Of a stretch of DNA of 64,000 nucleotides, positions 7,829 to 17,343 are shown one piece after another. Numbering within the stretch: the first letter of the stretch is position 1; each line of letters opens with the position of its first letter. The stretch comes from Paenibacillus sp. ACRRX (GTDB lineage: Bacteria; Bacillota; Bacilli; Paenibacillales; Paenibacillaceae). The stretch is from assembly GCF_022346885.1 (NCBI RefSeq), contig NZ_JAKRNK010000009.1, positions 124,001 to 188,000 of the forward strand. Direction: 5' to 3'. The notes beneath the pieces were generated by a model. That model had not been told where the DNA came from and did not search any database. It worked only from the letters and a program-made list of their open reading frames with translations. Made by a program: the position numbers and the translations under genes.

Positions 7829-8806
7829 ATGAAGCTTATCCATACCTCTCGCGATGGAAACAGGACGAATATAACGGAGCTCGTTACCCGTATGACTTGG
7901 AGCGGTACTATGAGTGAAGCAGCGCGCAAACTGGAATGGTCTGTTCTAGTATCCGATCACGATTATTATATCGCTAATACTCCGATCGATCTCGGCGAAA
8001 TGGTGACACTCTACGCGGAGGACGACAGTGAGCTGTTTCGGGGCTACGTCTTTCGCAAGGGCAAGTCGCTTACGGGGACTGAGATTTCTTATAATGCCTA
8101 CGATGGCCTAATCTACTTGTTAAAATCAACGATTTCAATGAAGTTCGAGAAGCTGACAGCAGGCAGTATTGTGAAGCTAATCTGTAAAGAATTAAATGTA
8201 CAGGTTGGTGTCTTGCCGGAATCGGATTTCCCGATTAGCTTTGTGCATATGGGAAAAAGTGCTTATGAGGCTATTATGGTAGCCTATACGCAGCTATCGA
8301 AGAAGACAGGTAAGCTGTATATCCCCCGCATGCAAGAGGGGAAGGTAGTAGTTGTGACTTCAGGAGATGTGATTGCAGACAGGCTGTTGTCCTCTGCGTC
8401 TAATTTGCTAGAAGCCCAATATGATGAAGATATCGAAAGTATGATTAACTCGGTTCGAGTGACGGATCAGAACGGTACGTTAATCAAGCAGATTGTACAA
8501 GAAGATTGGATACAAAAATATGGGAAGCTGCAGGCAACCGTGCAGCAAGAAGAACAGAAAGATAGTCTCACATTGGCAAAAGAACATCAGAATGGCATAC
8601 AGAGGACAGCCTCCGCGCAAGTATTGGGCGGACACGATGCACTGGACATGATCACGGGACACATGGTCATGATGAACCATGGCATCTTGGGGAGGACTGG
8701 CCTCTTTTTTGTGAGCGGTGATACACACACCTTTGAAAGTGGGCAGCATCTCATTCAACTGGAGCTGCAATTTAATAAGATGATGGACGAACGTACAGCG
8801 GAATAA
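7829..8806 (+). CDS. Baseplate hub protein (XkdQ-like)
   Basis: A 325-residue protein of the gpD/gp27-type hub family, forming the ring at the tube tip. Typical features are ITELVTRMTWSGTMSEAARKLEWSVL near the start, the DLGEMVTLYAEDDSELFRGYVF strand set, and TEISYNAYDGLIYLLKS. The C-terminus carries the late HDALDMITGHMVMMN stretch. GGGAGGTGAATAG gives a strong start. It is followed directly by the small DUF2577-like gene, the same order as xkdQ-xkdR. Confidence 0.88.
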   Translation: MKLIHTSRDGNRTNITELVTRMTWSGTMSEAARKLEWSVLVSDHDYYIANTPIDLGEMVTLYAEDDSELFRGYVFRKGKSLTGTEISYNAYDGLIYLLKSTISMKFEKLTAGSIVKLICKELNVQVGVLPESDFPISFVHMGKSAYEAIMVAYTQLSKKTGKLYIPRMQEGKVVVVTSGDVIADRLLSSASNLLEAQYDEDIESMINSVRVTDQNGTLIKQIVQEDWIQKYGKLQATVQQEEQKDSLTLAKEHQNGIQRTASAQVLGGHDALDMITGHMVMMNHGILGRTGLFFVSGDTHTFESGQHLIQLELQFNKMMDERTAE

Positions 8807-8817
8807 GGAGGTGGCAT

Positions 8818-9078
8818 ATGTCGCAATGGTCCTGGTTCGTCGATTACATTCGGGAGCAGGGGGCGAAGTACAATCCGCCTTATATGATGGTGGGTGAAGT
8901 ATTGGAACCTTCGCCCAAGCTACAAATTCGAGTGGAGGGAATTGTGCTTGGCACGGAGGATCTGTGGGTAGCCGAATCGCTCTTGGATCGGAATATTCCA
9001 ACAGGTGCGCAGGTAGCTATTATGCCCATGCAGGATTCGCAGCGATTTATCGTATTAGGTAAGGTGGTGAGGCCGTAA
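8818..9078 (+). CDS. DUF2577-like baseplate protein (XkdR-like)
   Basis: An 86-residue protein with the XkdR/DUF2577 layout: MSQWSWFVDYIREQGAKYNPPYMMVGEVLEPSPKLQIRVEGI, then a beta-barrel-like segment ending ALGKVVRP-type (FIVLGKVVRP). Its position between hub and XkdS suggests an OB-fold element of the spike or hub. AAGGAGGTGGCAT precedes the ATG. The stop codon shares its last base with the next start (TAATG), so translation is coupled to the XkdS-like gene. Confidence 0.83.
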   Translation: MSQWSWFVDYIREQGAKYNPPYMMVGEVLEPSPKLQIRVEGIVLGTEDLWVAESLLDRNIPTGAQVAIMPMQDSQRFIVLGKVVRP

Positions 9079-9506
9079 TGGATTCCATATTTCCGTTTAT
9101 TGATGGAGAACAGAGACCGGACGGTAGTGAAAATACTGAACTGCCTTTGTTCCAAGAATATGCTTGGAACTATGAGCTTAACGACTTTGTGATGCATAAC
9201 GGTGAACCGCTGCTGCTGGCAGGTAATGATGCATTGCGAGTATGGATTTATAAAACGTTAAAGACGAATCGTTATCGATATCCGGCATACAGTTGGAATT
9301 ATGGCAGTGAATTTGAGGCGCTTATCGGCAGTGCATTTACATCCGTAATTCAACGGAGCGAAGCCGAACGTTATATTCGCGAGGCGCTGCTCGTGAATCC
9401 ATATATCGTAAGCATTGAGCAGCCAGATGTGCTGCTTGCTGGCGATGAGCTGCGGATTAACGTAACCGTCCATACCATCTATGGGGAGGTGAATGTTGAT
9501 GTATGA
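9078..9506 (+). CDS. Baseplate wedge protein (XkdS-like, DUF2634)
   Basis: A 142-residue protein of the gp25/XkdS type that joins the wedge to the sheath. The region YAWNYELNDFVMHNGEPLLLAGNDALRVWIYKTLKTNRYRYPAYSWNYGSEFEALIG is diagnostic of DUF2634. It overlaps the preceding gene by 1 nt and the following gene by 8 nt, indicating tight translational coupling and near-equimolar baseplate synthesis. Confidence 0.88.
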   Translation: MDSIFPFIDGEQRPDGSENTELPLFQEYAWNYELNDFVMHNGEPLLLAGNDALRVWIYKTLKTNRYRYPAYSWNYGSEFEALIGSAFTSVIQRSEAERYIREALLVNPYIVSIEQPDVLLAGDELRINVTVHTIYGEVNVDV

Positions 9507-10554
9507 ACATAAGACGTGGGAGCAGTTGATGGATGACCTATTAACAGCAGTTCATTTGCCGCAGGTAGCTAAACGTGAGGGGACATTTGTGTATGACGTG
9601 TTATCCCCAGCAGCGCTTCAATTGGAACAAGTTTATATGCAGTTGAATCGTGTATTACAGATCGGATTTGCGGAGACGAGTTATGGCCGTTACCTCGACA
9701 TGCGTGCAGACGAGCATGGCTTAAAGCGCAAGACCTCAGAGGCTGCGCAAGGATTTGTCACATTTAAGGGCAAGGCGGGGGCAGCAGTTCCTAAAGGCGT
9801 AATAGTGGCCACGGCGGATGGCACGATGTACCGCACGCAGGCCGCTGCGATTGTATCCGATACAGGAGTTGTATCGGCAGCCGTTAAGGCACTAGAAGCC
9901 GGATCTTCCGGTAATGTACCTGCGGCTATTATTAATACAATTATTACGGAACTGCCAGGCGTCCAGTCGGTGTTTAATGCTGCGCCGACCCTAGGGGGAT
10001 ATGATGGGGAACCAGATAGTGAACTGCTGCAGCGTCTGCTTGCTAAAGTGCGCAATCCGGCAACAAGCGGCAATGCGGATCATTATTTACAATGGGCGCT
10101 AGAGGTTCCAGGTATTGGAGACGCCAAGGTATTCCCGATCTGGCAAGGGCCTGGAACGGTGAAGATCGTAGCGCTGGGCAGTGATAAGCAGGCTCCTGGC
10201 ATAGAAGTGATTGCAGAGGTACGTCGGCACATCGAGACGATGAGACCGATTGGCGCCGATGTTACCGTTGCAGGGGCAATAGAAGTGCCTGTTCATGTAG
10301 AGGTTCAAATCTCTCTGACGCCTGAAGCTGGAAGCTTGGACCAAGTACGGGCCCAGATTGAGCAGGGGATTAAGGAATACTTGCATAAGCTGGCATTTAA
10401 AGACCGTGTCGTAAGAATTGCTCGGATTGCCAATGTGCTGCTGGATACCCCTGCTGTGTTGGATTATGACCAATTAATGATGAATGGCGGTAACCACAAT
10501 CTTGTACTGCAGGAAGATCAGGTAGCCGTACTGGGGACGGTGAAGTTGTTATGA
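9499..10554 (+). CDS. Baseplate J-like protein (XkdT)
   Basis: A 352-residue baseplate wedge protein of the gpJ/gp6 family. RADEHGLKRKTSEAAQGFVTFKGKAGAAVPKGVIVATADG, GSSGNVPAAIINTI and GGYDGEPDSELLQRLLAKVRNPATSGNADHYLQWALEVPGIGDAKVFPIW are the standard sequence signatures. The start at ATG 9499 (MYEHKTWEQL) has GGAGGTG 7 nt upstream; the ATG at 9493 sits directly against that site. It overlaps the XkdS-like gene by 8 nt and the next gene by 4 nt (ATGA). Confidence 0.9.
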   Translation: MYEHKTWEQLMDDLLTAVHLPQVAKREGTFVYDVLSPAALQLEQVYMQLNRVLQIGFAETSYGRYLDMRADEHGLKRKTSEAAQGFVTFKGKAGAAVPKGVIVATADGTMYRTQAAAIVSDTGVVSAAVKALEAGSSGNVPAAIINTIITELPGVQSVFNAAPTLGGYDGEPDSELLQRLLAKVRNPATSGNADHYLQWALEVPGIGDAKVFPIWQGPGTVKIVALGSDKQAPGIEVIAEVRRHIETMRPIGADVTVAGAIEVPVHVEVQISLTPEAGSLDQVRAQIEQGIKEYLHKLAFKDRVVRIARIANVLLDTPAVLDYDQLMMNGGNHNLVLQEDQVAVLGTVKLL

Positions 10555-11216
10555 GCAGTGGACGAGTAACAAGTCTTGTCTCAAGTCCAGAATCATTAGG
10601 GGACAAGCGCAGCATTATTTTAGAACAAATGCGACAATCTGTCCCTGAGTTCCTGTTGGAATCGCCGTTGTACAGTCAACTGCTGAAAGCAGAGGCAGAG
10701 CGCTTCGGGACATTGAACTACGACATAGAAGAACTGCTGCGCCAATTTTATGTAGATACCGCTACTTATGGTCTGGACTTGTGGGAACGATTCTGTGGTA
10801 TCCCGGCAAGTACTGTCAAACCGATCGACCAGCGGCGTGCAGTCATCAAGTCGAAGCTGCGGGGGATCGGTACAGTCACAGCAGGCGTGATCAAAAATGT
10901 AGCAGAATCCTATTCAAACGGCGAAGTAAGCATTCGTGAGTTGGCTGCCGAGTACAAACTGGTCGTTACTTTTATTGGAAAAATGGGGATTCCGCCTAAT
11001 CTGGCGGATTTACAGGCAAGTCTGCGGGCACTCATTCCTGCGCATTTGGACATCGAATATGAGTTTACTTATTTAACATGGGGAAACTTGGATCAAATGC
11101 AATTAAATTGGAACGATTTCGACGATCTTCAACTGGATTGGGAGCAGGCCGAAGTGCTGGATCATCGTCAGTCTATAGTTAGATCCAGTGTGGGGTTGAC
11201 GATGGGTGAACCTTGA
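10551..11216 (+). CDS. Baseplate wedge protein (XkdU/YmfQ-like)
   Basis: A 221-residue protein of the YmfQ/DUF2313 group, which links the wedge to the fibres. LLESPLYSQLLKAEAERFGTLNYDIEELLRQFYVDTATYGLDLWERFCGIP and a C-terminal tandem, WGNLDQMQLNWNDFDDLQLDWEQAE, are visible. Translation is coupled to XkdT by an ATGA overlap. Its stop (TGA) overlaps an 11-codon ATG frame that goes nowhere (11216-11251), perhaps a remnant of a lost gene. Confidence 0.84.
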   Translation: MSSGRVTSLVSSPESLGDKRSIILEQMRQSVPEFLLESPLYSQLLKAEAERFGTLNYDIEELLRQFYVDTATYGLDLWERFCGIPASTVKPIDQRRAVIKSKLRGIGTVTAGVIKNVAESYSNGEVSIRELAAEYKLVVTFIGKMGIPPNLADLQASLRALIPAHLDIEYEFTYLTWGNLDQMQLNWNDFDDLQLDWEQAEVLDHRQSIVRSSVGLTMGEP

Positions 11217-11402
11217 TGCAGGTGATAAATCTGTTGGTTAAGGCGCTTTAGGTTACTCTAACGAGAGTATCAGACCAGAACAGGGACAAATAGGTACGAG
11301 ATTGGCACTGGTCATCTCGTGCTGATCTAGAAGCATGCTGCGTGAGGCGGTCTGAGGTTCTATTCGATATTAGTTTGAAAGATAAGTGAAGGAGGGATAG
11401 CG
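11217..11402 (+). other. Structured 186-bp gap between baseplate and fibre modules
   Basis: No gene is seen. An outer 7-bp pairing TCAGACC (11270-11276) with GGTCTGA (11349-11355) encloses a 7-bp hairpin ACGAGAT/ATCTCGT (11296-11302, 11314-11320). There is no T-run. In an otherwise gapless operon this is the one break before the fibre genes. It could be an mRNA processing or stability element, or the scar of a fibre exchange. Confidence 0.4.
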
Positions 11403-11762
11403 GTGACATTTACATTCCCTGTGGATTCCAACAATAAGGCGGGGGCCGTCAAGTCGCTTGGCACCAACGGATTTACAGTCCCGTCGCAGTCTACCGGATT
11501 CGAAGCCAAGGAAGTGAAACGAATAAAGCTGGAAGCACGGGTGAGCACACGATTGACGTTTACGGGGACGTGCGAAGCGTTTGATATCCACAACTTTGGA
11601 GTTGGTGATATCTTCGTCAACATCGGTGCCGCTGCAACCGTTGATGGTGCGGATTGCATCATGGTACCGGAAGGTATGGGCTATACATTGAATGTACGTG
11701 GTGCGGAGCTGCATGTTATCTCGGAGCGAACACCTAAGATTCAAGTTGTGGGGGTGAGATAG
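11403..11762 (+). CDS. Small beta-rich fibre-module protein
   Basis: A 119-residue protein starting with GTG 11403 behind AAGGAGGGATAGC. Gly/Thr/Val-rich, with no predicted helix or membrane segment (MTFTFPVDSNNKAGAVKSLGTNGFTVPSQS). I do not recognise the family with certainty. It is placed between the baseplate wedge and the first fibre, and its stop is 1 nt from the fibre start, so an adaptor or capping protein for the fibre is likely. Confidence 0.6.
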   Translation: MTFTFPVDSNNKAGAVKSLGTNGFTVPSQSTGFEAKEVKRIKLEARVSTRLTFTGTCEAFDIHNFGVGDIFVNIGAAATVDGADCIMVPEGMGYTLNVRGAELHVISERTPKIQVVGVR

Positions 11763-11763
11763 G

Positions 11764-14232
11764 ATGGGCTTGTATCCCTTGCAGGGTGGCACTCCATTGG
11801 TGGAAAAGCCGCCTGTGTTGTTGGAGCTGAAGCCGGGCGTTCAGGTGGTGGAGGCGGAGGAAGATTCTTTGTTTAAGCTGTCGGGCATTCAAGGCCGGAC
11901 ATTAATTAATTTGTTGGGGAATTCCGGTCGTTTTGAGGGGTTGCAAGATTGGGTGCCCTATTATTCCTCGCTTGTTTCGGTAGAACCGCTGTATAACAAC
12001 ATGGGGCGCAAATCTATCCAATTTCTCTCTAGCAGGAATGATGATGCAATGGGCGTTTACGCGGATATATCTGCTATTGTATTGCCCGGGAAGTATTATA
12101 TCGCACTTGCTAATGTGAGAAACGGTAATTCATTACATGGTGTGGGAGTTCGTGCTGCTTCAGGAGAATATGTAGCGGAATCAGAGCTTAATAAATCAAC
12201 AGACTTCCAATTAAAACATGTTGTTTTTAGAACTTCAAGCAAGGAGAATGCCAAAACATTTATATATGCTTATGCACCACATTCATTAAAGGATGAATAC
12301 GGGTTTGTGAATAGCTTCCGACTATTTGAACTATCTGAAATAAATTATAATGCTGTTCGGCATCTCGAGTTAGAACAAGTAGAGTCGGTTTATCCTTATG
12401 TGGATGGGATCACTAATGTCATCAATCCCTATGTGTTTGTTAAAGCAAAGAATCTCTGCCCTTCTTTTTACGATTGGGTCCCTAAAAGAGAAGGTATATT
12501 TAGAATCGAAAGCCCGTTTGTTTTAAAAAATGTGGCTCCATCAAAAGATATGTGGCATGGAATGCCTAAAATACCTTGTGTTGCAGGACAAGCGTATACG
12601 TTTACATGTGAACATGATGGACTGATACAGCTGGCATTCCAGGATGAGAAGGATAAGATTATACACTCATCAGGGTATACAGCCGAGCAAAGCCAGACCC
12701 TTATAGCACCACAACATGCAAAATATGTAATAGTTTATATTAGCAATGATAAGAGTGGAAACTTTACGTATAAGAATCCAATGCTCACCTTTGGAACTGT
12801 TGCAGCGTCTTTTCAGCCCCCACAATTTAATATGTGGGCAGCAGAGTGTGAACTAGCCTCACATCCTATGGACGGAAGTCATGCTGACATCCTCTACGTA
12901 AACAATGAATTTAAACCATGCGTACTGGAAAAATGGAAAAAAATACGGTTAGACGATAAGTTTACGTACTCATTTTATAATTCTTACCCAGGTGGAAAGT
13001 GTGTAAGGGTTAATTATTTACTTACAGATGCTGACATCACCACCTTGCCCTTTATAACAAAACATAATGGTACATTGCTAAGAAGCGGAGCACCTTCGGG
13101 TAGCGTGGACTGTTATAGTATTAGGGATTGGGGTGAGAAGGCTCCGTTTCTAGGGCTAGGAATAAGCTCAAAAGATAGTGGATGGGGTGACAAATACACA
13201 CCGTCGGATAGTGATATAAACGCATTTTTCTTAGGGTGGAAGATGTATGAAGGCAGTTCGGGTAATCCCAATACTTTGTATGATGGAACGGGGACCAAAG
13301 CATGGGTTCCGCTTGACGGTATTCACGGAAATACTGGCTCATTCTATTTGGAAAGTACTCCAACACAGCCTGTATCGAAATTTAGTTACACAAGGTTTAG
13401 CAGCTGGACACCTTACCAAATGCAGTATTTGAAAATCCTAGCTACTATTGAAGCTGTACAGAATTATGAGACAGGATCAGTCTTGTCTTCGGGAGCTAAT
13501 CTCATTGAAGTAGGTTCGGGGATCAAACTACGGGAACAGATTACCCCAATGAAAGGGGAATGGAATCAGTATTATGTGCATTCTCGAGGGCTGGGAAATA
13601 AAACTGATGATTTGATTGAGAATATCGTAGCTATATATATAAACCAGATTCAGGACTACTCTTGGAATTTGTATGCTTCGGATGTCAACATTGATTATGG
13701 TATTGTAAATGCTTCATGTGCTCAACATCATTTTGATTCATCAGCTATGTATCAAGTAACCTACTTATCGCTGTCACCTGCTCTCCAAGTACCTATATAT
13801 GGGTCATTGTCAGCTAATATACGAGGTTCTATTTCAGATGTACATGATTGGATGAGTGGGGCTGAACGCAGAATAAATGTATTGGAGAATCAAACATCTA
13901 CAAAAGGAATATCACAGTGGATAAAAGCTACATTGTTGTCAGGTTGGGTAAATTTTGGCGAGGGTTATTCTGATGCTGCTTATTGTACGGATGATAATGG
14001 GATTGTATATTTACGTGGGTTTGTAAAGGGTGGACTAATAGGTTCGGAAATATTCATTCTACCAAAAGGATACACTCCAGCTAATAGGTTGAACTACTTC
14101 CCAGCTAGCAGCAATGGGACTATGCAGAACCTCTCTCGTGTAGAAATTAGTACTGATGGTAAAGTGACTTTTGTGCAAGGATATAACGGTTATCTAGGGC
14201 TTGATGGTATTTCATTTTTAGCTAAACAGTAA
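11764..14232 (+). CDS. Large tail fibre / receptor-binding protein A
   Basis: An 822-residue fibre. The N-terminus is short and Pro-rich (MGLYPLQGGTPLVEKPPVLLELKPG), followed by GRTLINLLG near residue 45, a beta-rich body with carbohydrate-binding-like modules, LWAAECELASHPMDGSHAD near 357, and QYLKILATIEAVQNYETGSVL near 553. The C-terminal head holds ERRINVLENQTS, then LPKGYTPANRL and YLGLDGISF. All these landmarks recur in the next gene, so the two are paralogues. C-terminal regions of such fibres set the killing or binding spectrum. The gene is more A+T-rich than the baseplate genes, suggesting separate acquisition. No endosialidase, deacetylase or chaperone domain is obvious. Confidence 0.78.
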   Translation: MGLYPLQGGTPLVEKPPVLLELKPGVQVVEAEEDSLFKLSGIQGRTLINLLGNSGRFEGLQDWVPYYSSLVSVEPLYNNMGRKSIQFLSSRNDDAMGVYADISAIVLPGKYYIALANVRNGNSLHGVGVRAASGEYVAESELNKSTDFQLKHVVFRTSSKENAKTFIYAYAPHSLKDEYGFVNSFRLFELSEINYNAVRHLELEQVESVYPYVDGITNVINPYVFVKAKNLCPSFYDWVPKREGIFRIESPFVLKNVAPSKDMWHGMPKIPCVAGQAYTFTCEHDGLIQLAFQDEKDKIIHSSGYTAEQSQTLIAPQHAKYVIVYISNDKSGNFTYKNPMLTFGTVAASFQPPQFNMWAAECELASHPMDGSHADILYVNNEFKPCVLEKWKKIRLDDKFTYSFYNSYPGGKCVRVNYLLTDADITTLPFITKHNGTLLRSGAPSGSVDCYSIRDWGEKAPFLGLGISSKDSGWGDKYTPSDSDINAFFLGWKMYEGSSGNPNTLYDGTGTKAWVPLDGIHGNTGSFYLESTPTQPVSKFSYTRFSSWTPYQMQYLKILATIEAVQNYETGSVLSSGANLIEVGSGIKLREQITPMKGEWNQYYVHSRGLGNKTDDLIENIVAIYINQIQDYSWNLYASDVNIDYGIVNASCAQHHFDSSAMYQVTYLSLSPALQVPIYGSLSANIRGSISDVHDWMSGAERRINVLENQTSTKGISQWIKATLLSGWVNFGEGYSDAAYCTDDNGIVYLRGFVKGGLIGSEIFILPKGYTPANRLNYFPASSNGTMQNLSRVEISTDGKVTFVQGYNGYLGLDGISFLAKQ

Positions 14233-14243
14233 GGAGGTTGAGT

Positions 14244-16808
14244 ATGGTTCATAAATTACCGAACGGTTTGAATAAATTTGATTCCAATGACTATGTTCGT
14301 AGGGAACATTTTAATGAGCAGTGGGAGACAATTGATAGTGCGATTGGTACCCTTCGTGCAGTGAACAATGATATTAGAAAAGAAGTAATGGATGTCATCA
14401 GACCAGAGCTTGAAGAGACTCCTGTGATAGCCATTGAATTAAAAGAGAAACTGCAAAAGGTTAGTGTTCCAAGAGATACTCCATTCAATGTAAAGGCAAT
14501 TAATGGACGTACACTCATAAACTTATTGGGGTTTGACGGGGAGGGCATCTGTACAAACAGATGGACAGGAAACGGATTAACAACTGATGGAGAATCAATT
14601 AGCTCAGTGATCCCTCAGGGGGCAACCGTAACAGACGCATTTCACAGAGTACCGTATGATCCGACTCGGAACTATATAGTTATTGCAGAAGTGAAGTCGA
14701 CTAGTACTGCCAGAATAAGATTAATTGAGGAAAACGGAAATGAAGTGTTCACGAGCGTCGTATCTTCTACATTTAAGCCGCATGTGATCATGGTGGATAA
14801 AGGTAAGCTGTCTGGTGCTAACCCCGTACATTTTTCAGTTGTGGTACAAGGAAAGAGCGGTGACGAAGTATTCATTAAAAAAGCTAGAGTATACGCGGTG
14901 GCAGATAATACTTATACTGCATTTAGATCTTTAGCTCTAGAGGAGATTGAAGAGCGGTTTCCTTTTGTGAATGGAATGACTAATATAAATAATCCGTATG
15001 CAAAGATTACGGGATCTAATTTGGTCCCAGCATTTACGCAATGGTTTCTAGATCCCATTACAATCTTACACGATTCCTATGTTATTCAAGCAACTACGAA
15101 GGCAGAATGGTCAAGGGTGGGTTATTACACGTTTCCCGTATTAGCCAATCAAACCTATACTTATTCATGCACAGTTGGTGGATATATTTCTGCAAGTGTT
15201 ACACCTTATATGACATTAGAATTTCTTGATCATTCAGGTACATCGCTTGGTTTTAACGATGTGAAGCCATCAGGTAATGGCGTAATAAGATCTTCTGTCA
15301 AAGCTCCAGTAGGGGCTGTCAGGGCATCGTTTATATTGGCTGCTGGTGGCATAGGGACTTACAGTTATTCAAATCCTATGCTTGCAGTTGATGCAGAAAC
15401 TAATTCATTTACACCACACGGACAAAGTTTATGGGCAGCAGAATGTGAATTAGCTGCACATCCGATAGATGGAAGTAATGCAGATAAGTTATTTATTAGT
15501 GATGATGGGACACCTAAGCTGCTTGAGAAGTGGGAAAAAGTAACGCTTGATGGTTCGGAACCATGGCAATTTAGTAGTTTTGCAGCAGGTGTAAAACAGG
15601 TGCGGATTAAAAATTATGTTCCGATCCATTCTAGTACAGAATCAATCTACCATATGTTTGGTGTCAAGCACGATGGCAGCCAACTAAAACCAGATGGTCA
15701 TGTCATAACCCCGGATACGTTTATCTTTCAACCAGAAACGGGACATTTATATGTAGGAATTAGTAACGTCAACAGCGGTTGGGGGGAAAGTTACACACCT
15801 TCAGTTGACGAAGTTAAAGCATATTTTATGGGCTGGCGTATGACAACACAAGAATCATGGAATAGTACTTTGGAACCTTTTAACGGAGAAGGAACAAAGG
15901 GATGGAGTGCTATTTATTGTGGAAAAGGAACACCTTTTATGTATGCCAATGGCACAGTAGTTAGTGGAAGTGGTGTAGGAACACTCCCTACATCAATTAA
16001 TCCTTACAATTATAGGGGCTATAAACTTCAATATCTTAAACTTGTCCCAACCATTGAAGCCGTTAAGAACTACGAAATAGGGGCGACTCTGTTCAAGGGT
16101 GCTAACATGGTAGAAGCAGGTTCTGGTATAGTACTCTCAGAAAGAGTTTATTCCGTATTAACAACGGATACAGCCGCCGCGATTGGAGATATCAATTCAC
16201 CTTTGAAACAGGATATCAAAAAAGCGTTGTATATCTCGGTTAATGGAAAGCAAGATCTGAACTGGTATACTTCTGCCATCAATCCTGCAGGTCAAGAAAA
16301 GTTTAGAACATTAATACAAGGTTATAATCCTAAAAAAACGTACTGGGCTACCTATGTGTCTTTGACACCTAGTGTATCTCCAATCATTGAAACAGCTTTA
16401 TCAAGCAGTCTTCGAGGAACAGTGTCTAATCTAGTGCAACAAACGGGCGACATGGAACGGCGTTTAACTGTAATTGAAAACTATTCAAGTGTAACAGATA
16501 CTCCGCAATGGGTTAAACCGACATTGTTAAATGGATGGACAGCATTCGAACACCTACCAGTGGGATATAGAAAGATTCATGATGTTGTGAAGCTCAAAGG
16601 GCGCCTTGCCTCAGGGAGTGTGGGACTCAATATACCTGCGTTTGTATTACCTGAGGGATACCGCCCGAAGACTTCAACCTATCTCACAGTAAACGATTTT
16701 ACTGTTTCGAGCAGATACATTTGTGTTCACCCAGATGGAACAGTAATCATTGAAATGGGTCCCTCAAACTCAATCTGTTTGGATGGGATTACATTTGACA
16801 TTAGCTGA
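14244..16808 (+). CDS. Large tail fibre / receptor-binding protein B (paralogue of A)
   Basis: An 854-residue fibre. It has an N-terminal block missing from A, MVHKLPNGLNKFDSNDYVRREHFNEQWETIDSAI, a typical tail-attachment domain of Firmicute phage fibres. The paralogous body follows: GRTLINLLG near 89, LWAAECELAAHPIDGSNAD near 396, QYLKLVPTIEAVKNYEIGATL near 596, ERRLTVIENYSS, LPEGYRP and CLDGITF at the end. The body between these anchors differs strongly from A, as expected for receptor-binding parts. ATG 14244 follows AAGGAGG with 6-nt spacing, 11 nt after fibre A. The two may form a hetero-fibre or bind alternative receptors. Confidence 0.8.
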   Translation: MVHKLPNGLNKFDSNDYVRREHFNEQWETIDSAIGTLRAVNNDIRKEVMDVIRPELEETPVIAIELKEKLQKVSVPRDTPFNVKAINGRTLINLLGFDGEGICTNRWTGNGLTTDGESISSVIPQGATVTDAFHRVPYDPTRNYIVIAEVKSTSTARIRLIEENGNEVFTSVVSSTFKPHVIMVDKGKLSGANPVHFSVVVQGKSGDEVFIKKARVYAVADNTYTAFRSLALEEIEERFPFVNGMTNINNPYAKITGSNLVPAFTQWFLDPITILHDSYVIQATTKAEWSRVGYYTFPVLANQTYTYSCTVGGYISASVTPYMTLEFLDHSGTSLGFNDVKPSGNGVIRSSVKAPVGAVRASFILAAGGIGTYSYSNPMLAVDAETNSFTPHGQSLWAAECELAAHPIDGSNADKLFISDDGTPKLLEKWEKVTLDGSEPWQFSSFAAGVKQVRIKNYVPIHSSTESIYHMFGVKHDGSQLKPDGHVITPDTFIFQPETGHLYVGISNVNSGWGESYTPSVDEVKAYFMGWRMTTQESWNSTLEPFNGEGTKGWSAIYCGKGTPFMYANGTVVSGSGVGTLPTSINPYNYRGYKLQYLKLVPTIEAVKNYEIGATLFKGANMVEAGSGIVLSERVYSVLTTDTAAAIGDINSPLKQDIKKALYISVNGKQDLNWYTSAINPAGQEKFRTLIQGYNPKKTYWATYVSLTPSVSPIIETALSSSLRGTVSNLVQQTGDMERRLTVIENYSSVTDTPQWVKPTLLNGWTAFEHLPVGYRKIHDVVKLKGRLASGSVGLNIPAFVLPEGYRPKTSTYLTVNDFTVSSRYICVHPDGTVIIEMGPSNSICLDGITFDIS

Positions 16809-16820
16809 GGAGGAGTCCTA

Positions 16821-17192
16821 ATGAAAGAAGCGATAAAAGTTAATATTGACGGATTCTACGTCGAACCAACGCTTGTTACGGATTCCGTGACAGGCGTTTT
16901 TCCTGTCATGGGATCCGAAGCAGCGAGTTCTGAACAGCAGATGCTTACCGGTCATATCGTTGCTGTTGAAGTGCCAGCGGGATTATACAAACCACGTTGG
17001 GACTTTAAGCTTGCTGTATGGATGGAAGGTATGCAGCAGGAGGAAATTAATGCGATACAAAATAATGCAGCGACAATAACAGATACAGAGGTTATTGGAC
17101 GAGAGCTGGTGCAATTAAAGCTGAAAGCCATACAGCAGCAAAACGAAATTCAAGCTCTTAAACAAGAACTGATACAGGTGAAGCACGGCTAA
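16821..17192 (+). CDS. Fibre-associated small protein (XkdW/YorD-like)
   Basis: A 123-residue protein with the motif GLYKPRWDFKLAVWMEGMQQEEINAI, which recurs in short proteins after fibre genes in Bacillus phages (XkdW/YorD group). Its C-terminus (ELVQLKLKAIQQQNEIQALKQELIQVKHG) is a coiled coil. It is likely a fibre cap, assembly factor or minor fibre part. AGGAGGAGTCCTA precedes the ATG. Confidence 0.65.
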   Translation: MKEAIKVNIDGFYVEPTLVTDSVTGVFPVMGSEAASSEQQMLTGHIVAVEVPAGLYKPRWDFKLAVWMEGMQQEEINAIQNNAATITDTEVIGRELVQLKLKAIQQQNEIQALKQELIQVKHG

Positions 17193-17273
17193 TGGTTAGG
17201 GATGGAGAATTTACAAAAGAGTTACTACCTGTGCAGGGCTGTAGTTTTCAGTAATTTATAAACGGAGTTTGAA

Positions 17274-17299
17274 CCCCTTTTGTAAAGGTACAAAAGGGG
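17274..17299 (+). other. Operon-internal hairpin before the XkdX-like gene
   Basis: Perfect 10-bp stem (CCCCTTTTGT/ACAAAAGGGG) with a 6-nt loop and no T-run. It may be an RNA-processing or stability element separating fibre from later genes. Confidence 0.5.
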
Positions 17300-17343
17300 C
17301 TCGCAACATATTAACACATAACCATATGAAAGGAGCAAAACTC

